This document shows positions 38,192-49,700 of a stretch of 64,000 nucleotides of DNA, piece by piece. Every line of letters starts with the position of its first letter. Within the stretch, counting starts at the first letter, position 1. Source of the stretch: Eudorina sp. 2006-703-Eu-15 (Eukaryota; Chlorophyta; Chlorophyceae; Chlamydomonadales; Volvocaceae); the NCBI GenBank assembly GCA_003117195.1, contig BDSI01000039.1:750001-814000 (forward strand). Reading direction: 5' to 3'. The notes beneath the pieces are model-generated. The model was not told the DNA's origin. It searched no databases and worked only from the letters and a program-made list of their open reading frames with translations. The position numbers and the translations under genes are program-made.

Positions 38192-38525
38192 GTAGACTTG
38201 CTATCGAGCTAGGCAGCACGAAACGGCTTTTGCCAGCTAATATCAAAAGCGATTTAAGTCGTTTCAAAAACTTTTTAAACCGCCGGACGCACATCCCGTA
38301 GGACTGCGAACGTCCGGCAGTTGTTGAATATCGGAACAACAGGGTTTGTACATGCTCTACCTCAAGACAAAGAAATATCTGCAAGTGTAAACAATCAGGG
38401 TCTCCCCGTGACTGCAAAATCGACTTTTGTTCCGATGTCATCTGGGGACGTGGTAAGCGTCCGCTCCCAGGCGAAAAGGTGGCACTGTTCGTTATCGTGA
38501 GCTGTAATCAACGCGCTGCGCTGAC

Positions 38526-41500
38526 ATGCAGGCCATGGTGTCTTTACTCAGTGAGCTTCCCGATGAGGTGTTGCTGCGCGTCCTTGCCGGTGCTGGCAGC
38601 AAAGCCATTCTGCGGGCATCGTTATGCTGTCGGCGACTTCAGACTCTGGCAAAGACTCTGCAGTCCTACCGCTGTTTCAGCGCAGCAGCGTCCACAAAGA
38701 GCGACGTGAACGACGCGCTTGCTGAGGCATGCGAACGAGCGCTTCAGGGCATGCTCGGTGAGCAAATCAGCACTTTCCCCAATGATTTGGGTTGCCGTAG
38801 AACAGTCAAGGAGCGACAAAAAAGAATCTTATGCCGCCTACGGTTATAGTTGGACTCCGCCACAGCTATAGCCCTGCACACCAACGGCCGACTGAACTTC
38901 GCTGCGTTGCCCCCCGGCCGTGCTCACGTTGACCCATTAGACTCATAAACACGATGACCGGTCCCGTTATTCCCATGTCGCGGGGGTTCCCTCAGGTTGT
39001 GTCGACTTTGCGCTGGTGTTTGCGGCGAATCAGGAGCGCCTCAAGGGAGCCCTGGCGGGCAAGGTGGTGGAGGCGCTGTTGCCCAAATTACCACCGGTAC
39101 GACACGTCGTCAAGCTCTCCTCCCCCGTCGCGGGAGCGGTCTGGAGCGACATGTTTGAATGAACGACAGTTACAGCAGCTCAAGTGTGGGGAATCCGCTG
39201 CATGGCACTCGCTGTGCTCGTGCCGCAGGCCGATCACCCGTAACAACAGCACAACACCGTACATGCCAAGGCCGCCCGCTGCCAAGCCGATCTCTGGTCT
39301 CCCTGCCGTGAATGTGTCCACCGGTGCCAACTGTATTCTGCGCCCCGCGCCATTGCTGCGCCCCGCCCGGCCCCCCCACTCTTCACAGGACCTTTACTCT
39401 GGCAGCAGCACAGTCTGAATACGTCTACCAATTTCCTATTATCCTATACCCCCAACACGACTCCCAACACGCCGATACACATGCATGTATGCACCGCACG
39501 CAAGGCAAGGCCGCATCGCTGGTCGTCCGCCTCCCCTGCGGTCGCAGGGCACCCAGGTCATTGGCTGCGCCGTGTCCGGCCTGATGGGGGTGGCACCCGC
39601 GGGCGCCTTCGAGCTGGACCCGGCCAGCGGGGGTGGGGGCGGGCGGGGCAGCGGCCGCTGCGCGGGGGTGGCGCTGCTGCTGGGCCGCCTGCCGGGCTGC
39701 CGGGTGCGGGCCTTCTGCAACCTGCCGACGGTGAGCGACGGTCACCGTGAAACCAAAACCCAGGAGCGAGTGCTGCGCGCCCTCATGTGCCGATGCCGTC
39801 CGCTGTGTGAGAGAGCAGCTGCATCTCGGCGACGGCGTCTCTGCGACGACGTCCGGGCGACGGCGTCGTCGATGATTGACGGTATCCTAAGTTCCTGACG
39901 CGGTTGGCTTTAGTCGGTGCGGCCCTCGTCACCATGCGCTATGGGGCGCCGAACCGTGCCGTCACTTGACTTGTCCTCGGCAGCGTCTTCACACCAAACC
40001 ACAGCGTACGTGCGACGGGGCTTGGCTATTAACCACAGAGCAAATCACCCAGGGAATGATCATGACACAACGCTGCCTTGTTGTATGTCGTCCACCATGT
40101 ACGGCCCGTAGGATGCCTGCCGTACCGATCTCCGGAGCGACCGCTCGCGTCGTGCGTCTGCCGTACGGTGCACCGGCGATAAGGCCGCCGCCAGCCGCCG
40201 CTCCAACGCGGCCAACGCCGCCGTCGTCGACTGGCTGACCAAGCACGACCGCGACGCCGCGATGCCGCCTGCCGCCCCGGCCGGACCGGGCCCGGCCAGC
40301 CCGCCCACCTCCCTCACCCGGGTCCCCACTACCGACGCCAACGCCGACGCGGGTGCCTCGGGCACTGCCGCGCCCGACCGCGCAGCCGCCACCCCCAGCG
40401 GCGGTGGGCGGCGCAGCCGCCGGAGCAGCGGTGCGGGCGCGGGCGCGGGCGCAGGTGCCGGGGGGCCTGTCGGCGGCTCCGCCCCGGCGGTGCCTGAGGC
40501 TGCCCTTCGGTCGGCCCATGAGCTGGGGATCCAGTCCGTGTGGCTGATGATGGCGGGCAGTCAGACGGCCTTCGACCTGCTGGAGGGCCCGGGGGGGCTG
40601 CTGCACTGGTTGCAGGCGGATGAGCAGGTGGGTGGGTGGGTGGTTGATTGGGTGGTTGATTGGGTGGTTGATTGGGTGGTTGATTGGGTGGTTGATTGGG
40701 TGGCATGCGGGTAGGGAGAGGCCGGGTCTAACCGACTCGGGACCGACCAGCGGTCAAGAGTCCTTGCCCCCTGACACAGGCCGTGGCAGCCAGCCCTTGG
40801 CCCCCTGCAGGCTGCTGCATCCCCTCGTCCCCCTCTTCCCCCTCCGCCAGCGGATGTCAGGGGAACAGTGAACGACCCCCTCCCGTCGCTCCCTCTTTAC
40901 CAATTTCGGTACCCGCAGTCCCGACCTGTGATCGCGGGCGGGGTGTCCTCCGGGCGGGGCGACCTCTTCTTCCACCCGGGGCGCAGGCGGAGCGGGCCGG
41001 GACCGGGAGCCGGCGCGTCCGGCGCGTCCGGAGACGGCCGCACGGACGCCGCAGCGGCTGATAGAGACGACGGGCCGAGTGACAGCGCCCGCGCACGCGG
41101 CCGCGGCCGCGGCAGCCAGCTCGACCAGACCGCCCCTTCCCCCAGTGCCACGGCCGCTGCGGCCGCCTCCGAGTGGGATCCCACCGTCAGCGGTTTGCAG
41201 TACGTGGGGCTGGCGGTGCTGGCGGGGCCGGGGGCCGCCGACGCCGGCGCCGGCGCCGGCGCGCCGCCCGCTGCCGCCAGTGACGCCGCCGCCGCCGCTG
41301 GCGAGGTCTCGGGCGGCCCCGCTGGTCAACACGCCACCGCGGCCGTGGCCGCCGGGGCCGATACAGGTGGAACGAGCAGCGGAAGCGGCGGAGGCGGAGG
41401 CGGCGGAAGCCGCTGCCCAGGGGCGCCGGTCGCCTCGGAGGCGGGCAAGGCGGGCCTTCCAGCGGTGCGCGCGTGTGCCCTGGCGATGCGTGGCTGCGCG

Positions 41501-44500
41501 GGGCTGCCCGACCAGCCGGTGTTTGAGCGGGTGGCCATCTCGCGGGAGGACCTGTCGCCACGGAAGCGGCTGCGGCAGGCGGCGGCGCCGGCGCCGGCGC
41601 CGGCGGGTGCGGCGGACGAGGACGACAGCGACAGCGACGACTCGGACGACGACGACGACGACGCGGGAGAGCTGGTCACCGTATCAGGTACAGGCCGTAC
41701 TGCCGTACACATGTGGGTTTCGTGGGAGGGCCTCCGTACGGCGCTTCAGGCCGCCGCGCAGCGCACGCTTGACTGTTGGACCGCGACCTTGACACGGGCA
41801 GGGGGGGTTCCGTCTTTGGCCACTTCGGGGGGTGGCGACCCGTGCTGCCACCGCTGCCGGTGGGCACGACGTGCGGATGCGACGCGTCCCTGGGGTCTCT
41901 GATGTATGTGCGATGTTCGGTGCCGCTTACGAAATATTTTTTTCTGCTACCAACTGATATACCGTATTACGGAAACGCTCTGGTGGCCTGTCCTGGCGCT
42001 GCCCCCACTGCCCTCAGGCGGCGCCTCCCCGCGCTCCACCAGCCTGGTCCAGGAGCTGCTGCAGGTGCTCCACCGAACCCAGTCCATGCCGCAGCTGGCG
42101 GTGTGGTTGGCGGAGCGGGGCGACCCGTCGATTCATACGGGGCTGGACGTCAAGGTGCGGTGACGGGGAGGGGGGTTGAAGTGACAGCTGCGCAGACACG
42201 CCCAGCGGGAAGGGGGGGCGTGGAGCGGAGGGGGCCTGCCTGGAGGGGTATGAAGGTGGTGGACTCGTGTCGGTGTCCTTGTGCGGGGTCGCGCTGCATG
42301 CCTCCCGCTGTCCCGCACCAGTACCAGATTCTCCGCGCCGGTGTCACCGTATCACCGGTGTCGCTCCGAACTGTCTGAAGGTTGGCCGCCTCGCGTGCCC
42401 CGTCTGCCGCCCAGCTGACACATCCACCTCCACCGCGACATCAGGCCTCTGTGTTTAAAAGAAACCGCCCGACCGAATGCAGGCCTCTGTGGTGTTTGCA
42501 ACCCGCGCCTGGCCCGGCCCGGCCGTCGTCCGCCGCCCGTGTGTTTTGTTCGGGGGGGGTCCCTCGCCCGGCAGGTGTTCCGGTCGGGGAAGATGGTTAT
42601 GGGGCTGGTGGAGCCGCGGCTGCTCAAGTCCAACGGCATCGTGGCCTTCCAGACGGCTGACGTGGCGGCCCTGGACGCCATCACCGCGGGCGCGGGGCAG
42701 CCCGGGACGGTGGTGTGCTGCCAGCTGGCGGACATTACACCAGAGGTAGGGATGGAGGGCCTTAAGAGGGCTCATGATGAGCAGAACTGGGAGGCGGGGG
42801 CGAAAACGTAAAGCGGCCAAGACGCACCCAGCGCTGCGACACCTACTTCCCAACGATGAGTGCTGCGAGGTGGGGGCGTGCTCCCCCTTCCTCACTATCA
42901 GAGGTGCATCGCGAAATACAGCCCGGAGGTGGCGGTGGCGCGCTCGGTGCACTAAGCTCGTTTGTGGTGTGCTTGCTGGTGATGCAGACGGGCGGGCGGC
43001 TGTGCGCCACCTGCACAGTCGGTCATGCGCAGCTGTTGCGGTCAGAGTGTGTGGCCGGGATCCCAGCAGCAAAGATCTCATCCCCAAGATGCCATGCCAC
43101 GCTTGGCGCCCACTCCTCGAAATGATGCTCTGTGCGACCACGTTGTCCGGTGCGCCACGGCGGCGCGGTTTCATTTTCGCAGTGTGCGGTGAGGAGGCTG
43201 CAATGACCCGCGGGGTCCCAAGTTGACATCATCACTTAGAAACGTTGCCACCGCACTGCTATCTAGTCGCCTCCTCGGGGTACACCCTGTAGGTACACCC
43301 TCGGGGTACACCCTGTAGGTACACCCTCGGGGTACACCCTGTAGGTACACCCTCGGGGTACACCCCAGCCCACGTTCTCCAGAACAGCGCTTCCGTCCCA
43401 AATCCTCGGCCTCCCGCACCCCCACCCCTCTGCCTTCGAAGCTACAGCATAGAGCATACCCTCCAATACCCTCCCACAATGGTCCCACTGCTCCGCAACC
43501 CCCATGCCCCGCACTCCTCAAGCCCCGCACCCCCCAAGCCCCGCACCCCTCAATGCCCCGCACCCCTCAATGCCCCGCACCCCTCAAGCCCCGTAACCCT
43601 CACCCCCCGCACCCCCTACACCACACCCCTGCACGCAGGGCTGTCGGCTGCACCTGCAGGCGGAGCTGCCCGTGCTGCGCTCCGTCTGTTCGGTCTACCC
43701 GCTGCTGCCGGGCGGCCGACCCGACCCCCGCTCCTGGGAGGGCTACGCGGTGGTGCGCCGGGCGGCACAGCGGGCGGGGGCGCGGGCGGGCCCGGTGGCC
43801 ATGGCGGTGTTTTCGTGCACCGGCCGGGGCCGGGCCATCTTCGGGGAGGCCAGCGCGGAGTGCGAGGCGCGCATCGCGGATGAGGTGAGGCCGGCAGGGG
43901 GCGGGGAGGTGGTGCGGCAAGTATTACGGCACACGGCACCTTACTTGCTGCCCGAGCGCCTGAGCGCTTTCTTTTGGCGCGGTTTGCCTGCACCCTCCCA
44001 GCTCACCTCACCTCACCAAATTCGCGCCGTACCCTGCGCAAACTGGTGCCTGGGCGATACAAGAGATCATGGTCTCATCACGCTTGCTGAACCTGGCGTT
44101 CTCGCGCCTGGTACGTGGACCTCGCAGCAATCGTCCTCCGGCCTGGGACCTCCCCCTCGTTACCCCTCTCCCCTCACTCGGGCTGGGTGTATCTGGACTG
44201 TTCTTCTTTACAAGCTCCCTCCCCCCGCCTTTCCTGCTCAGGTGCTGCAGCAGGCGGTACCCTTCGTGGGCGCCTACTGCAACGGCGAGCTGGGACCCTA
44301 TGTACGGCACGGCTACGCCGGCTGGTTCTTCAATCCTCTGTGCGTGCAGCTGACCGTGGAGGGGGGCCCGGAGGTCGCAGCCGCCGACCCAGGGGTGGCG
44401 GCGCAGGGGGCCGGCATGGCCTCCGCCGGCGCCCCGGCTGGCGTGGAGCCGGGGGGAGTTGGCGGCACGTCGGGGCAGAGGGGCACACACTGGGCCGGGG

Positions 44501-44604
44501 GACGAGCTCCTGGCCGTACCCCAGTGATGGCGGGTGGTCGGGCGCTCCCCCTGGACCGGACCCAGATGCAAGGGTACACGTCGGTGTTCGCTGCGTTGGG
44601 TTGA
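38526..44604 (+). CDS. F-box and FIST-domain protein (FBXO22-like)
   Basis: Exons 38526-38757, 38996-39096, 39548-39730, 40184-40627, 40919-41687, 42018-42154, 42575-42745, 43639-43884 and 44242-44604 give about 881 residues. The exon 4 start is uncertain: 40112 also fits. Residues 1-45 form an F-box (VSLLSELPDEVLLRVLAGAG). The rest matches FIST_N and FIST_C: CVDFALVFAANQERLKGAL, TQVIGCAVSGLMGVAP, SRPVIAGGVSSGRGDLFF, AVFSCTGRGRAIFGEA, VPFVGAYCNGELGP and the closing MQGYTSVFAALG. An F-box joined to FIST is the architecture of FBXO22, a substrate receptor of SCF ubiquitin ligases. FIST domains are thought to sense small ligands. Between FIST halves lie Gly/Ala/Ser-rich insertions and an Asp-rich tract (41620-41670). 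Introns carry several arrays. A second ATG in better context is at 38535. Confidence 0.85.
39396..39444 (+). repeat. Dispersed intronic repeat (family D), copy 2
   Basis: Matches 17964-18011 (CTCTGGCAGCAGC ... CCAATTTCCTATT). It lies about 100 bases upstream of the exon 3 acceptor of the F-box/FIST gene, a position like that of copy 1. Confidence 0.6.
40628..40704 (+). repeat. GTGG then 12-bp array starting at a 5' splice site
   Basis: Three GTGG units and then about five copies of GGTTGATTGGGT begin at the first base of the intron after exon 4 of the F-box/FIST gene (exon ends GAGCAG at 40627). The 12-base unit keeps the frame and would read Val-Val-Asp-Trp until a stop at 40712 if retained. 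Confidence 0.95.
43275..43366 (+). repeat. 26-bp minisatellite
   Basis: About three and a half near-perfect copies of a unit containing CGGGGTACACCCTGTAGG lie in the 893-base intron between exons 7 and 8 of the F-box/FIST gene. Copies abut without unique spacers, so this is not a CRISPR array. Confidence 0.95.
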
Positions 44605-44625
44605 AGCATCCCGGATTGTTTACCC

Positions 44626-45180
44626 GTACTGACGCTAATTATTTGCGAATGAATATTTAATTGATGGGGACCTCGCAAAGTGCGAAACACAACTCTGAAG
44701 GGCACCTCGCAAATAGTTAAAGCTCCCCCCAAAAAACCTGAGCCTCGCAAATTTTTCTCGCAAATTTTAGTTATTATATCAGCCGTTGCATGGTGGCCGC
44801 CGCGGAGAATGTGACAGGTCGGGGTAGTCGGCGAGGAGAGGCGGCCACGGCCGGTGCGCCGATGGGGGACGGCCCGTCAGCCGGCACGGGGCCGCGGCAA
44901 CCGGGCAGGAAGGGCGGCACAGGAAGAGGGTGGGAGGGCGGGCCACGGCACGGGGCGAGGAAGGCCAGGGAAGGCTGCTGCCATCTGCTGCGCGCTTCAC
45001 TGACGCTGGACTGACCGATGCGAGTTCCCAAACTTTTGATTAAGGAGCTCGAGGTCGCAAACTTTTTGAAAAAACCCCGACCGATGCCTTGCAAATAACA
45101 AGCGTCGCAAGTATGAAAAACTACCGTAATTATTTCGGGCCTCGCAAATAATTAGCGTCCCAAACAATTGGCGTCGGTAC
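44626..45180. mobile_element. Probable MITE, 555 bp, with terminal inverted repeats
   Basis: The left end GTACTGACGCTAATTATTTG (44626-44645) is matched by the inverted right end CAAACAATTGGCGTCGGTAC (45161-45180), 17 of 20 positions. An 18-base perfect inverted match also joins 44631-44648 and 45142-45159. AT-rich arms carry repeated CCTCGCAAA motifs (44671, 44705, 44743, 45140) around a GC-rich centre (44785-45010). There is no transposase. It begins only 22 bases after the F-box/FIST stop codon. No clear target-site duplication was found. Confidence 0.65.
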
Positions 45181-46600
45181 GGTATGTCCACACGCGGAAA
45201 TGCTGTGCGTGCCAGCAAGGGTAATCAAGGGGGTTGGACACTCCCATCCAAAATCGGGACAGCCCGCGTGACGTAGTCTACTGCCTCATAGGGCCCTCGG
45301 ATTTTGAGGACTTTGCATGCAGGCAAGTCATATTGCGTTAGAGAATCAAGTCCATTATTTGCTGCTGAGAGTTTCTGCCGAGCTAGGATGGACCGTTGGG
45401 TGAGCATGGTCCTGAGTCGCGTGTTATAATAGCTTGTCAGGGCGCCGCAAGCCACCCAAAGACATTAAGTATTAAATGGTCAAAGGAAATGTTAACTTGC
45501 TGCTGGTCGCTGGTCTGGGACTTGTGCGGTGGGTACACATGTGGCGTTCCTGTAATTTCCGCAGCGCGAGTACAAAAAACATGTAGTGAAATCAAGACAC
45601 CCATAGGAAGGTTTTGGTGAAGGGATCAGGCGATCTCGTTGGGTTAGGTGTCCAGGCGGACTGGGGATGCCCAGCCATATCGTGACTCGGCACAACGTCC
45701 CCACGCCGCTGCTCGCACGTTAATGGGACAACTGTGCTTGGGGCCGCGAGGGGAAAGCGCTGATGCCAGACCGGGAGAGCCATCTGAGCAAGGTGGGAGG
45801 GTGGGAGGGTGACGCAACAGCTTTGTCCCTCAACGAGGTGACAGCAGGTCAAGAGGCCCCTAGAATACCGAATATCAAGAGGATCGTGTCCGTCACGATC
45901 CGCATAGCCTCGACCCACCGACCTCACCCCGCGCCACGTCCACTGCGCAGCAGCAGAGCCCAGGGGCACACCCCACATGCAGGTGAACTTGAACTAAATC
46001 GTCAGAACTTCCGTCCATGGACGCGATAGTGCTGCTGATGCCGCACGGGAACGCTTCCGGGGTCAGGCATCACAGCCATCGCCCGCGCGCAACAATACCT
46101 GATCAGCACCGGGCCATGAGCGGGCAGGCAGGCAGCACGTCTCGGCTACGATGCAGCCCAGACAACAAAACGCATCTCGTCCCACCATACCTCGCGATTG
46201 CCGGCGGCCACCAAGTCTACATCAGTGTTCAACCAACTGACCTCCTTTAAGCGGGCGCCTGAATGTCACCGCGCTTCATGATTAGCTCAGCTGGCCCAGC
46301 GTTCAAGCTCTCCAATGCAATACGGTAACACCGCCTGCCTATGCTCTCGACAGCACCACGTCTGCAATCACGCTGACCACCGAGGGACTTCCCGAGGGAC
46401 TTCCCGGGCAGCGGCACGAGGGGCGCCTGAACGCAGCCGTCGCACAGCTAGAACAGTCCGCGGGTCATCGCCTATTTGCAGTAAGTACCCTCCACCTCAC
46501 CGCAGAGACGCTCATGAGAACGACCTTGCCGCCTGCGCGCTGCGTCATCGCCCAAAATTCACGCGCACGAGTTGTTATCGCACGATACGTCACACACACA

Positions 46601-46639
<39 letters not shown>

Positions 46640-46744
46640 ACACACACACACACACACTAGACACACAAGCACACGGCCCTCCACAGACATGTTTTCACTT
46701 CATCCCTCCGCAGACCTGACGCAGGCAACGACCCGGCCGGCTCC
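45181..46744. other. Spacer between convergent genes
   Basis: No exon is supported. It contains TGTAA at 45551, which may serve the F-box/FIST gene if its 3' UTR runs through the MITE; a tandem CGAGGGACTTCC pair at about 46379; an isolated tRNA A-box-like TAGCTCAGCTGG at 46283-46294; and a CA array at 46594-46658 just past the AspRS stop. Confidence 0.5.
46594..46658 (+). repeat. (CA)n microsatellite
   Basis: About 32 CA units with one TA interruption lie 90-150 bases beyond the AspRS stop codon, probably in its 3' flank. Confidence 0.95.
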
Positions 46745-49700
46745 TCACGGCGTCAACCGCTTGGGGTCGCGCGGGAACATCGACGTCTTGCGGATGTTGT
46801 TCAGGCCGCAGTACAGCATGACCACACGCTCCAGGCCCACGCCGGCGCCGCCGTGCGGCGGGGCACCCAGCTTGAAGCTGTCGATGTAGGACTGAATGGT
46901 GTCCAGGGGGATGCCGCACGCAGTCGCGCGCTCTGCGCACGGGAAGCACACAGGGTACGGGCGCAGGTGCAGACACAGTCACGTGGGGGAACGGCACAAC
47001 TGAGAACTGACGCGGCAGTCTGGACAGCGCTTTAGGCTCGACAGACACCGGTGCGACATCGAGTGCACCGGTGTCTAGCCTAAAGCGCTGCCTAGAAGCG
47101 GTGTGTCATCCACTGCACTAAGCCACAAACAGCGCTGTCTAGAAGTGGTGTGTCATCTGCTGCACAAACACTGTCATGGTCAGGGTCCAGCCAGCGCCTC
47201 AGCAGCCCACACGTGTTCCTGGCGGGAGGATACAGCCGCAACGGGAGGCCTGGTTCCCGCCTCACCGCGTCCTACACACTCTCATCCACCGCGCCGCATA
47301 CGGGCAGGGTATTTGCCTAAGGTTCGTTTGGCCTTTTGTGCCTACTTCCTCCGGATGTTGACCCCCTGGGATGTTGCCCTGAAGCCGCCTCACCGACTAG
47401 CAGGTCCGCGTCGTGGATCCGCTGCGCCCCCGAGATGATCTCCTCGCCGCGGATGAAGACGTCGTACGAGTTCGAGTAGTTGGGGTCGTCCGAGCAGGGC
47501 ATCGTGTAGAAGGGCCGCACGGCGGACGGGTACCTGCGGCCGCGTGGTGGCAACGCATCGGACATCGTCCAGGAAGTCCATCCGGTCGGAAGCCGAGTCC
47601 AATAAATTTTGGTCGATGTCTTGCGGGGACGACGAGCGCTTTAAACTGCTGCAACCCTTTTCCAACCTCTCAGCCAGGTTTCCCTTGCACTCAATGATCT
47701 CGACTCCCCCTTTTCACCTCCATCTCCACCCCCACCCCCACCTCCACTTCGTGGAGGTGGCGGTTGGGGGGTTCGTTCTTCGGGTTTATTTCTTTTTTCA
47801 ATTCAACCCCCACCTCCACTTCCACCCACCCGCCCGCCCACGAGAGGTGCACAGCAACCGCGGCTTTGCGGCCAGTAGGTCTCATAAGGATCGCTCACCT
47901 GTGCAGAATGAAGAAGTCCGTGCCGTACTTCTCCTTGACGATGCGGCCCAGCGTGCGCTCCAGCTCCGTGTTCAGGTCGCCGAAGGGGTCCACGTCCGGA
48001 AAGCCGCCCTGCTGCAGCAGCGCGATGCCCTCCGGGAACGTCAGCCGCAGCGGCTTGAACACGGGGATGTCGAAGGGGTACTGCTGCGCGATGACCGACA
48101 GCTCCTTGGCTGCGCAGCAGCAAGGCGCACGGGGCGAAAGGTACAGGCAACAGGCAACAAGTCTGTAGTGTGCCAGTGTAGCGTAACAGCTGTCTAAAAG
48201 GGAAACCCTAGAAGGTTAAGAACCCTGACGAAGGACATGGCTAGGTCAACGGATTCATCCGGAAACGATCTGGTGCGCAAGGAGGCAGGAGCGATTGGCC
48301 ACGCGGCTACATCCTCAGCGAGGGCTCAGTGCATCCTTTGCACGCGCGCGCGCGCCTTTTCCGAAAGTGCAGATAAGCACTGCAGCAACCCCGAATCCAT
48401 GCAAAGCCACACCGACCAGCGCGCTCAAGGGCCGCGCAGCCAGTGCTCCGCCAAGCCGCGTGCCCGACTCCGAGACGTGCGCGTCGTGGAAAGAGAGATC
48501 CCTCACCGTACTGGGTCGCCAGGCCGTCGAAGATGGCGCCAAACAGCTTCTCGATGACGTCCAGCACCTCGAAGTAGTGCTCGTTGATGGCCATCTCCAA
48601 GTCCAGGCCCATGAACTCGCACAGGTGCCGGTGCGTGTAGCTCAGCTCCGCCCTGCGCACGCCACCATCCATCATTTAACCAACCAACCAACTAACCAAC
48701 CAAGAGACCACCACCTTCATTCAGACAGACGCATCCGCAACGACACCGCCCTAGCCTTGCATGAAGGGTATCAGCAGCACGTGATTGTTCTGCTCCGTGG
48801 AACCGCTTACCCATGGCGTGTAGCTGTACCTGGTAGCCCTCCGTCAGGGTCATCTGTAACGAGGCAGGCCCCTGATGGTGTGCAATCCCCCACACGCCAG
48901 TCGCACCATCCCTCTCTGGCCGCCTCGCCAGATGCCCCCCATCCATCGCGCGGCGGTAGACGTCGGCGGCCCGCACCTGTCCCTACTAACGTGAACCTCC
49001 CCTGGTCGCCGCAACCACTGCTGCTGCCCTTCACCGCCCTACACAGTACCAGTACCTGAAGACCGGGCCGATCTCAAAGACTCGGTCGAAGTCAGCGCAG
49101 ATGGCCATCTGTTTGTACAGCTGCGGCGACTGCGCCAGGCAGGCGGGGCTGTCCATGTAGTCCAGGTGGAACACGGCGGCGCCGCCCTCGGACGCGCCCG
49201 CAATCAGCTTGGGCGAATGAATCTCCTGGAAGCCCTCCGCCAGCAGCGTGTCTCGGAACAGCTGCGGCACCCGACAGCGTCGACCCGCGCGTCAAAGAGG
49301 CACATCCATCCACTATGCAATCGACCTCCACGGGAACAGCGCAGACAGTAAACATCCATGGGCTGCTCGATGTTTGGATAAAAGGCGCGCAGAACCACCC
49401 TCCTGTGACGAGCATCCGGGGCCGCATCCCCGTACACATCGACGAAGACAACGAAACCGGCAAAAAGTTAGAGAATGGCTGCACCACCACCCGCCCGCGC
49501 CGTCCCCGCCCTCACCTGGCAGACGGCGCTCTGCACCTTAAAGATGGCCTGGTTGGCCGGCGTGCGCAGGTCCAGGAAGCGGTTGTCCAGCCGCAGGTCC
49601 TGGCCCACCGTGCACAGAACCTCGCCGCGCTCCGCCGCCGCCTTGATCTCCTCCTGCGGGAGGTCGCGGAGGTCGCAGACGCAACAGGAGACCGTCCACC

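Larger units (their letters stand above)
37022..38525. other. PRCC 3' flank and spacer before the F-box gene
   Basis: Contains the rest of duplication copy 1, a segment of about 575 bases with a possible small minus-strand reading frame, duplication copy 2 (37877-38191), and about 330 AT-richer bases before the F-box start codon. A short hairpin (GCCGGACG ... CGTCCGGC) lies at about 38283-38318. Confidence 0.5.

Noticed and set aside
43275..43366. A CRISPR array
   Set aside because: The repeats touch each other without unique spacers, and the context is a eukaryotic intron.
46283..46294. A tRNA gene suggested by the A-box TAGCTCAGCTGG
   Set aside because: No B-box (GGTTCGANTCC) follows at the right distance and no cloverleaf arms pair.
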